Origin: Hypericibacter sp963696655
GTDB taxonomy: Bacteria; Pseudomonadota; Alphaproteobacteria; Dongiales; Dongiaceae
Length of the DNA stretch: 38,724 nucleotides
Assembly (NCBI GenBank): GCA_963696655.1
Contig: CAVOLB010000135.1
Location: 1-38,724 of the forward strand
Reading direction: 5' to 3'
Shown: positions 7,970-15,743 of the stretch, one piece after another
Layout of the letters: each line of letters opens with the position of its first letter
Position numbering within the stretch: the first letter of the stretch is position 1
Translations under genes and position numbers: made by a program
Notes under the pieces: model-generated
What the model was told of the DNA's origin: nothing
Databases searched by the model: none
Seen by the model: the letters and a program-made list of their open reading frames with translations, nothing else

Positions 7970-8911
7970 CTACTTCCCCTTGATCCAATCCTCCACCAGC
8001 CGGCGCGCGATCGAGTCGCGGCGCGGCAGGCGGAAGGTTTCGTTCTCGGGGCTCGCGCGCAGCTGTTCGCGCGTGTACCAGGCGGCTTCGGCGATCTCTT
8101 CGGGCGAGAGATGGATGGCGGTCGAGGTCGCATGGGCGTTGAAGCCCAGCATGATCGATCCCGGGAAGGGCCAGGGCTGCGAGGAGTGGTAGCGCACATC
8201 CTCGACCTCGATGCCGACCTCTTCCTTGACCTCGCGCGCCACCGCCTCCTCGAGGCTCTCGCCGGGCTCGACGAAACCCGCCAGCACAGAATGCATGCCG
8301 GGGGGCCAGCTGGCCTGGCGACCGAGCAGCAATCGCTCGCCATCGGTCACGGCCATGATCACGGCCGGATCGGTGCGCGGAAAATGCACGGCGTTGCAGG
8401 CGCTGTTGGTGCAGCGGCGCTGATGGCCGGCATCCTCGCTCACCGTGGGCGAGCCGCAGACACCGCAGAAGCGGTGCCGGCTGTGCCAATGCATGAGCCC
8501 GCGCGCATAGGCGAGGAGCTGGCCTTCCTCCTGGCCCAGCAGCGGCCCGACGCTGCGGATGTCGGCGAAGCGCCCGGCGCTCGACAGCAGCGGATGCGTC
8601 TCCGGCGCCTCGAGACGCGAGATCTCGACCGCGAAATAGGCGATGCCGCCATCGGGATCGCCCTCCAGCCCCAGAAGCGCGATTTCGTCGGCGCCCTGGA
8701 TCAGCTCGCCGGCATATTCGCGGGGGAGCGTCGCGGCAGCGGGCATTTCCGCCTGCAGGATGAAGCTCTGCTGGCGCCAGACCGGCACGAGGCGTGTGCT
8801 CGGGTTCGCCAGCAGGGCCGCGATCCAGTCGCGATCACGCCGCCGGAGGCCCGCCCGGTCGAGCCGGCCGCCGGCATAGAAATTCATTCGCGATCGATCG
8901 GACTCGTTCAT
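7970..8911 (-). CDS. nudC: NAD(H) diphosphatase / NudC-type Nudix hydrolase
   Basis: The 313-residue protein has the full NudC layout. It has an N-terminal domain, a four-Cys zinc ribbon (FCGVCG Cys149/152 and CTNSAC Cys167/172) and a complete Nudix box GFVEPGESLEEAVAREVKEE at 212-231, followed by VGI. The NudC-specific SQPWPFPGS motif lies just after. NudC proteins hydrolyse NADH to NMNH and AMP, and in E. coli remove NAD caps from RNA 5' ends. The start at 8911 is the longest plausible one; a second ATG eight codons in (MNFYAGG) is nearly as good. The terC-type gene lies immediately upstream on the same strand. Confidence 0.92.
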   Translation of the reverse strand: MNESDRSRMNFYAGGRLDRAGLRRRDRDWIAALLANPSTRLVPVWRQQSFILQAEMPAAATLPREYAGELIQGADEIALLGLEGDPDGGIAYFAVEISRLEAPETHPLLSSAGRFADIRSVGPLLGQEEGQLLAYARGLMHWHSRHRFCGVCGSPTVSEDAGHQRRCTNSACNAVHFPRTDPAVIMAVTDGERLLLGRQASWPPGMHSVLAGFVEPGESLEEAVAREVKEEVGIEVEDVRYHSSQPWPFPGSIMLGFNAHATSTAIHLSPEEIAEAAWYTREQLRASPENETFRLPRRDSIARRLVEDWIKGK

Positions 8912-8930
8912 CGACTCCGGAAATCCCAGC

Positions 8931-9699
8931 CTAGGCGGTCGGATCCGCCGGCGGCTCGTTGCTATAGGGCTGGCGCAATTCCACCGGCTTCGCGCGGCGG
9001 CGCTTGGCCAGCAGATTGAGCCCCTCGACCATGACCGAGAAGCCCATCGCCGCGTAGATATAGCCCTTCGGGATGTGGAAGCCCATGCCGTCGGCGACCA
9101 GCGCCGTGCCGATCAGGAGCAGGAAGCTCAAGGCCAGCATCTTCACGGTCGGGTGGCGTTCGACGAAGCCCGAGACCGGCCCGGCTGCCGCCAGCATCAC
9201 CATCATCGCGATGACGACCGCCGCGACCATGATCTCGAAATGCTCGGCCATGCCGACCGCGGTGATCACGGAATCGAGCGAGAAGACGATGTCGAGGATG
9301 CCGATCTGGATCACCACGGCGGTGAAGGCCGCGGAGACCCGGGCCGAGGTCTCGCCCTCTTCGCCTTCGAGACTTCCATGAATCTCATGGGTGGATTTGT
9401 AGATCAGGAACAGCCCGCCCAGGATCAGGACCAGAGTCGCGCCAGGAAATGGCATGGTCGAAGAGGGTGAAGGCCGGCTGGGTCAGCCCCGCGATCCAGA
9501 CGATGCTGGCCAGAAGCAGGAGCCGGGTGCCGAGCGCCACGCCGATGCCGAGCCGGCGGGCGAGCGGCTGCTGTGCCGGGGGCAGCTTGCCGACCAGGAC
9601 GGCGATGAAGACCAGATTGTCGATGCCGAGGACGATCTCGAGCACGGTCAGGGTGACCAGGCTCAGCCAGGCCTGCGGATCGGCAAGGAGTTCCATCAT
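8931..9699 (-). pseudogene. TerC-family membrane protein gene, frameshifted
   Basis: Two overlapping frames together make one TerC-family protein of about 255 residues. The first (9699 down to about 9437) gives MMELLADPQAWLSLVTL, the conserved EIVLGIDNLVFIA, and LFDHAISWRD. The second resumes as LVLILGGLFLIYKSTHEIHG, then DIVFSLDSVITAVGMAEH and a C-terminal helix pair. The frame must shift within GCGACTCTGG (9431-9440): deletion of one T restores RD-LVLILGG. TerC relatives are multi-helix proteins with acidic membrane motifs, linked to Mn or tellurite homeostasis. All key motifs survive, so this is either a very recent inactivation or a one-base sequencing error. Confidence 0.8.
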
Positions 9700-9757
9700 G
9701 AAACGGGGCTCCGGAAGGAAGGGAAATGGGGGCGGGAAGCGGCGCGGATCGAAGAAA

Positions 9758-9783
9758 CGCCCGGAAAATGCCTTTTCCGGGCG
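9758..9783. promoter_or_regulatory. Perfect 11-bp dyad upstream of DUF6134 copy 1
   Basis: CGCCCGGAAAA, the loop TGCC, then TTTTCCGGGCG form a perfect stem ending 91 bases before the ATG at 9875. Related imperfect dyads of the same CCG-AAAA/TTTT-CGG type lie at similar distances before the other two tandem copies. It may be an operator or a 5' leader hairpin. It could serve as a plus-strand hairpin, but no gene precedes it on that strand. Confidence 0.55.
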
Positions 9784-9874
9784 CTCGACCAGAGAAAACT
9801 TGGCAGCGGGACCCTATTTGACAAGGGAGAGGGGGCGACGAGAGCGGGGATAACCCCGAATTTGGAGATCTTCG

Positions 9875-10576
9875 ATGCGATTTTGGGCGTTCTGGCTCCT
9901 GATTTCCGGGCTGCTGCTGCCGGCACCCGCGGGTGCCGCCGTGCCGGTGTCGCAAGGGTTCCCGTCGTCCGGGACCGTCGCCTATGACGTCTGGCGCGAG
10001 GGCACGCCGATCGGGACCCATATCGTCGAGTTCCGGCGCGACGGCGACAGGCTGATCGTCCACACCCGCATCCGCATCAAGGTGATGCTGCTGTTCCTGA
10101 CCCTTTACCGCTTCGAGCATGACGCGGAGGAGGACTGGGTCGGGGGCAAGCTGGTCCGCTACACGGCCAAGACCAATGACAACGGCACCGACCGCGACGT
10201 GCTGCTGGAGCGGGTCGGCCAGCAGCTGAAAGGCAATTACAATGGGGACCCGTTGCAGCTGCCGGGCGACATGATCCCAGGCAGCCTCTGGAATCCGGCA
10301 ACCATCGATCAGAAGCGCCTGATCGAGCCGACCGTCGGCCAGGCCAGGACCGTGACCATCGTCGATCGCGGCCTGGAGCCGGTGACGTCCGGGTCGCGGA
10401 CGATCCAGGCCCATCATTATTCGATCCAGGGTCAGCTGCTCCGCGAGGTCTGGTATGGGACCGATGGCGGTGTGGTCCAGGCCGTTTTTCTGGCCAAGGA
10501 TGGCAGTCCGCTGACCTTCGAGCTGCAGGGTGCGCCCGCCGCCTCGGGCGGTTTCGCCGGGGCGGAGAAGCCGTGA
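9875..10576 (+). CDS. Secreted DUF6134-like protein, tandem copy 1
   Basis: The protein has 233 residues of unknown function. A signal peptide (MRFWAFWLLISGLLLPAPAGA) is followed by a beta-rich domain. Conserved elements in all three copies are YDVWREG, IGTH.VEF.RDGD, H/TRIRIKV, YRFEHDAEEDWVGGKL, DNGTDRD and a C-terminal REVWYG. The pattern matches what I know as DUF6134, a family of periplasmic proteins in Alphaproteobacteria with no assigned activity. The start is fixed by the signal peptide. A conserved block of the type TGGCAG..G..CC.TATTT lies about 60 bases upstream in copies 1 and 2, so the duplication included regulatory DNA. The gene diverges from the terC remnant. Confidence 0.78.
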   Translation: MRFWAFWLLISGLLLPAPAGAAVPVSQGFPSSGTVAYDVWREGTPIGTHIVEFRRDGDRLIVHTRIRIKVMLLFLTLYRFEHDAEEDWVGGKLVRYTAKTNDNGTDRDVLLERVGQQLKGNYNGDPLQLPGDMIPGSLWNPATIDQKRLIEPTVGQARTVTIVDRGLEPVTSGSRTIQAHHYSIQGQLLREVWYGTDGGVVQAVFLAKDGSPLTFELQGAPAASGGFAGAEKP

Positions 10577-10639
10577 AAGGGGGCGTCCCCGGCCTCCGGT
10601 AAGTCTGGAGGGTGGATCGACGACCGGAAACCGGCCTGG

Positions 10640-10665
10640 CGCCCGGAAAAAACTCCTTTCCAGGA
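10640..10665. promoter_or_regulatory. Imperfect dyad upstream of DUF6134 copy 2
   Basis: GCCCGGAAA and TTTCCAGG flank a short A-rich loop, resembling the perfect dyad at 9758-9783. It ends about 95 bases before the ATG at 10760. It is followed by TGGCAGAGGTGCCTTATTT, which aligns with the sequence after the first dyad. Confidence 0.4.
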
Positions 10666-10759
10666 CACCGGAAGTAAGCGAAGTATGGCAGAGGTGCCTT
10701 ATTTACCAAGTTCCTGCCGGGCGGGAGTATCGGGAAGACCGCCAACCGAGGGGACGCCC

Positions 10760-11461
10760 ATGCGCTTTCTGGTGCTCTGTCTCCTGGTTTTCGGGTTGCT
10801 TCTGCCGGTGGATGCCGGCGCGGCGGTCCCGGTTCCGGATGGCTATCCGAAGACCAGCGCCGTGACCTATGACGTCTGGCGCGAGGGCGCCCGGATCGGC
10901 ACCTACCAGGTCGATTTCCAGCGCGACGGCGACAGGCTCAGGGTCCATACCCGGATGAGCGTCGACGTATCGCTGCTGTTCATCAGTTTCTACCACTTCG
11001 ATCACGAGGCGGTGGAAGACTGGATCGACGGCAAATTGGTCCATTACGTCTCCAAGACCGACGACAACGGCACCGATCGGAATGTGCAGCTCGCGCTCGA
11101 GGGCGGGCAGCTCCGCGGCCGTTACAACTCGCAACCGGTGACGCTGCCCGCCGGCCTCATTCCCTGCAGCCTCTGGAATCCGGCGACGGTCGATCAGAAG
11201 CAGCTGCTCGAGCCGACCCAGGGCGAAGCCCTGCCGGTGACCGTCTTCGATCGCGGGCTCGAGCCGGTGAAGGAGGGCTCGCAGACGGTCGAGGCGCGCC
11301 ACTACTCGATCACCGGCGAGCTGCCCCGCGAAGTCTGGTATGGCGCCGATGGCGTCGTGGTCCAGGCCATGTACAAGGCCGTGGACGAGAGCCTGCTGAC
11401 CTTCAAGCTGCGCGACGTGGTCGCGGCCTCGCCGACGGCATCGCAGACGGCTCTGAAGTAG
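10760..11461 (+). CDS. Secreted DUF6134-like protein, tandem copy 2
   Basis: This 233-residue paralogue of the preceding gene has the same layout: a signal peptide (MRFLVLCLLVFGLLLPVDAGA), then YDVWREGARIGTYQVDFQRD, FYHFDHEAVEDWIDGKL, DNGTDRN, CSLWNPATVDQKQLLEPTQ and REVWYG. The ATG at 10760 is chosen because it opens the signal peptide; the frame extends to 10685 without similarity. It differs most from copies 1 and 3 in the middle strand (MSVDVSLLFISF in place of IRIKVMLLFLTL). It also has an unpaired Cys in the PCSLWNP segment, where its sisters have Gly. Nearly 300 bases separate it from copy 3 start to end, so each may have its own promoter. Confidence 0.78.
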   Translation: MRFLVLCLLVFGLLLPVDAGAAVPVPDGYPKTSAVTYDVWREGARIGTYQVDFQRDGDRLRVHTRMSVDVSLLFISFYHFDHEAVEDWIDGKLVHYVSKTDDNGTDRNVQLALEGGQLRGRYNSQPVTLPAGLIPCSLWNPATVDQKQLLEPTQGEALPVTVFDRGLEPVKEGSQTVEARHYSITGELPREVWYGADGVVVQAMYKAVDESLLTFKLRDVVAASPTASQTALK

Positions 11462-11488
11462 GCCGGCCCGGGGCGAATCGCCGAAACG

Positions 11489-11513
11489 GCCGAAAAGCGC
11501 CATTTTCAACGGT
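11489..11513. promoter_or_regulatory. Imperfect dyad upstream of DUF6134 copy 3
   Basis: GCCGAAAAGCGCCATTTTCA followed by ACGGT is a weaker version of the dyads before copies 1 and 2. It ends about 86 bases before the ATG at 11599. Its conservation in position is the main argument that it matters. Confidence 0.35.
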
Positions 11514-11598
11514 TCAAGGATGTAGCGAAATCGGCGGCGACACCCCATGTGAGGGGCGGCGGGATCGTTGCGTCCCGGTGAATGTCTGGAGAGTCCGG

Positions 11599-12258
11599 AT
11601 GCGCTTTCTCGCCTGCTGCCTGCTGGTTCTGGGGCTGCTGCTGCCGGCGGCGGCCAAGGCCGCGGTCGCGGTGCCGGACGGCTTTCCGCCGGCGGGGACC
11701 ATCACCTATGACGTCTGGCGCGAGGGTTCGCAGATCGGGACCCACAGCGTCGAGTTCACGCGGGACGGCGACAAGCTCACGGTCCGCACCAGGATCCGGA
11801 TCGAGGTGAAGCTGCTCTTCATCACGGTCTATCGCTTCGAGCATGACGCGGAGGAGGATTGGGTCGGCGGCAAGCTGATGCGCTTTGCCGCCAAGACCGA
11901 CGACAACGGCACCGACCGCGACGTGCTGCTCGAGCGCCAGGGCGACAAGCTGCGCGGCCATTACAACAGCGAGCAGGCGACGCTGCCGGGCGATCTCATT
12001 CCGGGCAGCTTGTGGAATCCGGCCACGGTCGATCAGACGCAGCTGATCGAGCCGACCAAGGGCCGCGCCAAGGCGGTGAAGATCGTCGACCGCGGCACGG
12101 AGTCGATCGCGCTCTCTTCCGGCAAGGTCGAGGCCCACCATTTTTCCATCACCGGCGATCTCCGCCGCGAGGTCTGGTACGGCGCCGACGGCGAGGTGGT
12201 CCAGGCGGCCTACGCCGCGAAGGATGGCAGCCTGCTGACCTTCAAGCTGCAGCGGTGA
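11599..12258 (+). CDS. Secreted DUF6134-like protein, tandem copy 3
   Basis: The protein has 219 residues: a signal peptide (MRFLACCLLVLGLLLPAAAKA, whose LACCLL could also be read as a lipobox-like stretch), then the same DUF6134-like domain. Motifs are YDVWREGSQIGTHSVEF, RIEVKLLFITVYRFEHDAEED, DNGTDRDVLLERQGDKL, GSLWNPATVDQ and REVWYGADGE. It is closer to copy 1 than to copy 2. The C-terminus is shorter, ending at FKLQR without the tail of copies 1 and 2. The ATG at 11599 is preceded by GGAGAG. No enzymatic motif is visible. The strands suggest a lipocalin-like or YceI-like barrel, but that is a guess. Confidence 0.78.
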   Translation: MRFLACCLLVLGLLLPAAAKAAVAVPDGFPPAGTITYDVWREGSQIGTHSVEFTRDGDKLTVRTRIRIEVKLLFITVYRFEHDAEEDWVGGKLMRFAAKTDDNGTDRDVLLERQGDKLRGHYNSEQATLPGDLIPGSLWNPATVDQTQLIEPTKGRAKAVKIVDRGTESIALSSGKVEAHHFSITGDLRREVWYGADGEVVQAAYAAKDGSLLTFKLQR

Positions 12259-12319
12259 CGGGGAATGGCGGCGGGGGACCCGTAGTTAGTTTGAAAGTCC
12301 GTCTCCCGCATTTTCTCGC

Positions 12320-12453
12320 TGTCATGCCCAGATCCCCGGGTCCGACCGCAGGTCGGCCCGAGGACAAGCTTGATCCGGGCATCCAGTCTTGGTCGAGAAC
12401 GCGTTGCCTCTTGCCCTGGATCGCCGGGTCAAGCCCGGCGATGACAGAAGGAA
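12320..12453. repeat. Dispersed intergenic repeat (family A), long form
   Basis: The two GTCAT-type ends point inward as in other copies. The spacer carries an extra CCCGGGTCCGACCGCAGGTC and GGCCCGAGGACAAG block, which is shared almost exactly with the copy at 26963-27074. The repeat lies between the third DUF6134-like gene and the SRP RNA. Confidence 0.75.
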
Positions 12454-12556
12454 GGGCGGGGTAACAAAGGGTGACGCTGCCCGCCATTTTGGTGCGCCCC
12501 AAAAATCCCCTTCCATTCCAACCTCTTCTCCTGGGGATAAAACGCGTCATTCGGTC

Positions 12557-12587
12557 TTGTTTCTCACTCGCGCCTGACTGATATAGT
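12557..12587 (+). promoter_or_regulatory. Likely sigma-70 promoter of the SRP RNA
   Basis: TTGTTT (12557-12562) and TATAGT (12582-12587) are separated by 19 bases. The -10 box ends six bases before the predicted RNA 5' end at 12594, which is the expected distance. The spacer is slightly long, so the -35 is less sure than the -10. Confidence 0.5.
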
Positions 12588-12593
12588 GCCCTC

Positions 12594-12690
12594 GGGAGAT
12601 CGGCGGCGGACGTGCGCCTCGCCAACCCGGTCAGGTCCGGAAGGAAGCAGCCGTAACGAGTTTCCGTACGGGTCGCCCTGCCGGTCTCCC
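12594..12690 (+). ncRNA. ffs: Signal recognition particle RNA, small bacterial type (4.5S)
   Basis: The SRP domain IV signature is present as GGTCAGGTCCGGAAGGAAGC followed by AGCC, containing the Ffh-binding asymmetric loop and GGAA tetraloop. The ends pair (GGGAGATCGG at 12594 against CCGGTCTCCC ending 12690), giving a single hairpin of about 97 nucleotides. It forms the particle with Ffh for co-translational membrane targeting. Its place just before dnaX is conserved in many alphaproteobacteria. Confidence 0.95.
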
Positions 12691-12738
12691 ACCTCACCGC
12701 ATGAGATGTGCCGTCAGGAAGGGACGCTTCGCGACCGC

Positions 12739-14586
12739 ATGACCGAAGAGCGCGACAGCCCCTCGACCGAGACGACCCCCTACCGGGTCCTGGCCCGCAA
12801 ATACCGCCCGCGCAACTTCGCCGAGATGATCGGCCAGGACGCGATGGTGCGCACGCTCTCAAACGCGATCGCGCAGGGGCGGCTGGCCCACGCCTTCATC
12901 CTCACCGGCGTGCGCGGCGTGGGCAAGACCACGACCGCCCGCATCCTGGCCCGCGTCTTCAACTGCATCGGTCCCGACGGCAAGGGCGGCCCGACGGTCG
13001 AGCCCTGCGGCCAATGCGAGCCCTGCCGCGCCATCGCCGAGGATCGCTTCGTCGATGTGATGGAGATGGACGCCGCCAGCCGTACCGGTGTGGGCGACAT
13101 CCGCGAGCTGATCGACGGCGTGCGCTACGCGCCCGTGCAGGCCCGCTACAAGGTCTATATCATCGACGAGGTGCATATGCTCTCGACGGCGGCCTTCAAC
13201 GCGCTGTTGAAGACGCTGGAAGAGCCGCCGCCGCATGTGAAGTTCATCTTCGCCACCACCGAGATCCGCAAGGTGCCGGTGACGGTGCTGTCGCGCTGCC
13301 AGCGCTTCGATCTGCGCCGTGTCGAGGCCGAGACGCTCGCCGCCCATTTCGCGCGCATCGCCGAGGCCGAGGGCGCCAAGCTTTCCGAGGCCGCGCTGGC
13401 CCTGATCGCCCGCGCGGCCGACGGCTCGGTGCGCGACGGGCTCTCGCTGCTCGATCAGGCGATCGCGCGCGGGGAGGACAAGACCGAGATCGGCGAGGCC
13501 ACGGTGCGCGAGATGCTGGGCCTGGCCGACCGCAGCCAGCTCTTCGATCTCTTCGAGCGCGCCATGAAGGGCGACGCGCCGGGCACGCTCTCGTTGCTCG
13601 CCGAGCTCTACAGATCCGGCGCCGATCCGGTCGTGGTGCTGCAGGATCTGCTCGGCCTCACCCACTGGCTGACCCGCGTGAAGCTGGTCGCCGAGACGAT
13701 CAACGATCCGGCCCTGCCCGAGACGGAACGCACGCGCGGCAAGGCGCTGGCCGACGCGCTCGCCATCCCCGTGCTCGCGCGCGCTTGGCAGATGCTGCTG
13801 AAAGGGCTGGGCGAGACCCAGACCGCGCCCTCGCCGCTGCAGGCGGCCGAGATGGCGCTGATCCGGCTGATCCATGCCTCGACCTTGCCGACGCCGGGCG
13901 ATCTGGTGAAGCGCATCGAGGAGCAGGGCGGGGTGGGTGCGATTCCGGCGGCACCGCGCGGCGCGGCCCCCGCCTCGGGTTCGGGCAGTGCGCGCGGCAA
14001 CGGTGCTTCCGCGGTCGCATCGGGCGCGGCGATGGGAGCCCAGAGCGGCGTGCCCGCCGGTGCGACCACCAACGCGCTGGCCGTCGCCGCCGAGGCACAG
14101 ACCCAGCCGGCGCCCAATCCTCTCACCATCCCCGATCCGCAGAGCTTCGAGGCGCTGGTGACGGCGGTCGCGAAGATGCGCGAGGGCATGCTGCATGGCC
14201 ATCTGCTGAACGACGTGCATCTGGTGCATTTCGAGCCGGGCCGCATCGAGATCCGCCCGGGCTCCGGTGCCCCCGCCAATCTCGCCAACAGGCTTGGCAC
14301 CTTGCTCACCGAGCGCACCGGGCGGCGCTGGGTGATCGCGATCTCGAGCGAGGCCGGCCAGCCCACCCTGCATGACCAGGCGAAGGCCGAGGATCAGCGC
14401 CAGCGCCGCGAGGCCTCGGCCCATCCGCTGGTACAGGCGGTGATGAAGAACTTCCCCGGCGCCTCGATCGAGGCGGTGCGCCAGCTCAAGCCCGAACCGG
14501 CGCCGGCACCCGCCGCGCCCGACGACATGGCGGACGATATCGGCGAGGAACTGACGATTTCCCCCGAAGAGCCGGTCGCGGATTGA
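12739..14586 (+). CDS. dnaX: DNA polymerase III subunit gamma/tau
   Basis: The 615-residue protein is the clamp-loader ATPase that also tethers the replicative polymerase. It begins near YRVLARKYRPRNFAEMIGQD. It contains the Walker A site GVRGVGKTTTARI, a zinc module (Cys residues in FNCIG and CGQCEPC), the Walker B site YIIDEVHML, sensor 1 FATTEIRKVP and SRCQRFDLRR. An Ala/Gly-rich linker (about 420-480) leads to the tau C-terminal region. I place the start at 12739: the frame is open back into the SRP RNA gene, but that part is RNA-coding and not similar to DnaX. No obvious slippery A-run for making a gamma form was noticed. ybaB follows 27 bases later. Confidence 0.95.
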   Translation: MTEERDSPSTETTPYRVLARKYRPRNFAEMIGQDAMVRTLSNAIAQGRLAHAFILTGVRGVGKTTTARILARVFNCIGPDGKGGPTVEPCGQCEPCRAIAEDRFVDVMEMDAASRTGVGDIRELIDGVRYAPVQARYKVYIIDEVHMLSTAAFNALLKTLEEPPPHVKFIFATTEIRKVPVTVLSRCQRFDLRRVEAETLAAHFARIAEAEGAKLSEAALALIARAADGSVRDGLSLLDQAIARGEDKTEIGEATVREMLGLADRSQLFDLFERAMKGDAPGTLSLLAELYRSGADPVVVLQDLLGLTHWLTRVKLVAETINDPALPETERTRGKALADALAIPVLARAWQMLLKGLGETQTAPSPLQAAEMALIRLIHASTLPTPGDLVKRIEEQGGVGAIPAAPRGAAPASGSGSARGNGASAVASGAAMGAQSGVPAGATTNALAVAAEAQTQPAPNPLTIPDPQSFEALVTAVAKMREGMLHGHLLNDVHLVHFEPGRIEIRPGSGAPANLANRLGTLLTERTGRRWVIAISSEAGQPTLHDQAKAEDQRQRREASAHPLVQAVMKNFPGASIEAVRQLKPEPAPAPAAPDDMADDIGEELTISPEEPVAD

Positions 14587-14613
14587 TGTGACAGAGAAAG
14601 CAAGAGAAGCGGC

Positions 14614-14937
14614 ATGAAGAATATCGGCCAGATGATGAAGCAGGCGCAGCAGATGCAGGCCAAGATGGCCGAGATGCAGGCGGCGCTCGAGACCCATGAA
14701 GTGTCGGGCCAGTCCGGCGGCGGCATGGTGCAGGTGACGCTCAACGGCAAGGGCGCGATGCGGCGCCTCAAGATCGACCCCAAGATCGTCGACCCCGCCG
14801 ACGTCGGCATGCTCGAGGACCTCGTCACCGCCGCCTTCAACGACGCCAAGGCCAAGCTCGAGACTTATCTCCAGGAGGAGATGGCGAAGGTGACAGGCGG
14901 CCTGCAGCTCCCACCGGGGATGAAGCTGCCGTTTTGA
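14614..14937 (+). CDS. ybaB: YbaB/EbfC family nucleoid-associated protein
   Basis: This small DNA-binding protein of 107 residues starts MKNIGQMMKQAQQMQAKMAE with the Gln/Met-rich amphipathic helix typical of the family. It continues with SGQSGGGMVQVTLNGKG and ends in PPGMKLPF, all family signatures. It dimerises and binds DNA as tweezers, and is often encoded between dnaX and recR as here. Gene order and spacing suggest transcription with dnaX. Confidence 0.95.
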   Translation: MKNIGQMMKQAQQMQAKMAEMQAALETHEVSGQSGGGMVQVTLNGKGAMRRLKIDPKIVDPADVGMLEDLVTAAFNDAKAKLETYLQEEMAKVTGGLQLPPGMKLPF

Positions 14938-14981
14938 GTGCGGGGAAGGGGCCGGTTGGCGGGCCCCGCATCTTGTTTTCC

Positions 14982-15070
14982 CTGTCATCGCCGGACTTGA
15001 TCCGGCGATCCAGGGCCGCCGCTCGGCAGCCGAAGAGCCTGGATGCCCGGGCCAAGCCCGGGCATGACAG
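14982..15070. repeat. Dispersed intergenic repeat (family A) between ybaB and recR
   Basis: This is a complete two-hairpin copy: GTCATCGCCGGACTTGATCC, a spacer, then CCGGGCATGACAG. It sits inside what is otherwise a compact conserved operon and expands the ybaB-recR gap to 210 bases. Confidence 0.8.
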
Positions 15071-15147
15071 TTTAAAAATGCGAGAGATGATCGGCGCTTC
15101 TTGCGCTCCTCTTGATCCGACTCTCACTCTCCGGCTTCTCTACTCCT

Positions 15148-15741
15148 ATGACCCCCACCACCCTCGACACCCTGATCCAGCTTCTCTCCCGCCTGCCGGG
15201 CCTGGGTCCCCGCTCGGCGCGGCGTGCGGCGTTGCATCTCCTGAAGAAGCGCGAGGCGCTGATGCTGCCGCTCGCCGCGGCGATCGAGGAGGCGGCGCAT
15301 GAGGTCAAGGCCTGCTCGGAATGCGGCAATCTCGACAGCGTCGACCCCTGCAGCATCTGTCGCGACGCGCGGCGCGACGCCTCGCAGCTCTGCGTGGTGG
15401 AGGAGGTGGGCGATCTCTGGGCGCTCGAGCGCGCCATGGCCTTCAAGGGCCGCTACCATGTGCTGGGCGGCAAGCTCTCGGCGCTCGACGGCGTCGGGCC
15501 GGAGCAGCTCAATCTGACGGGCCTGCTGCGCCGCGCCGCCGATCCGGCGGTCAAGGAAGTGATCCTGGCGCTGGGCGCCACGGTCGAAGGCCAGACGACC
15601 GCGCATTATTTGACTGATCGATTGTCCAATCTGCCGATCCAGGTCACGCGCCTCGCCCATGGCGTGCCGGTCGGCGGCGAGCTCGATTATCTCGACGACG
15701 GCACCCTGACCGCGGCTTTGAAGGCGCGACGTCCGCTCTAG
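15148..15741 (+). CDS. recR: Recombination mediator protein RecR
   Basis: The 197-residue protein works with RecO to load RecA at gapped DNA. It has the N-terminal helix-hairpin-helix (LSRLPGLGPRSARRAAL), a C4 zinc finger (CSECGNLDSVDPCSIC) and a Toprim domain (LCVVEEVGDLWALER, GRYHVLGG, EVILALGATVEGQTT). The C-terminal VTRLAHGVPVGGELDYLDDG is the Walker B-like region. The ATG at 15148 gives the standard length; the frame is open slightly upstream. The following gene starts two bases after its stop. Confidence 0.96.
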   Translation: MTPTTLDTLIQLLSRLPGLGPRSARRAALHLLKKREALMLPLAAAIEEAAHEVKACSECGNLDSVDPCSICRDARRDASQLCVVEEVGDLWALERAMAFKGRYHVLGGKLSALDGVGPEQLNLTGLLRRAADPAVKEVILALGATVEGQTTAHYLTDRLSNLPIQVTRLAHGVPVGGELDYLDDGTLTAALKARRPL

Positions 15742-15743
15742 CG

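Noticed and set aside
9818..9854. TTGACA box upstream of DUF6134-like copy 1 as a promoter
   Set aside because: The only AT-rich candidate (GATAAC at 9849-9854) lies 25 bases away, too far for a sigma-70 spacer, and copy 2 does not keep the TTGACA.
12586..12738. In-frame 5' extension of dnaX
   Set aside because: It would translate through the SRP RNA gene, and the protein similarity starts only after the ATG at 12739.
12859..14988. A 709-codon open frame antisense to dnaX
   Set aside because: It is shadow coding in high-GC DNA; the plus strand is unmistakably DnaX.
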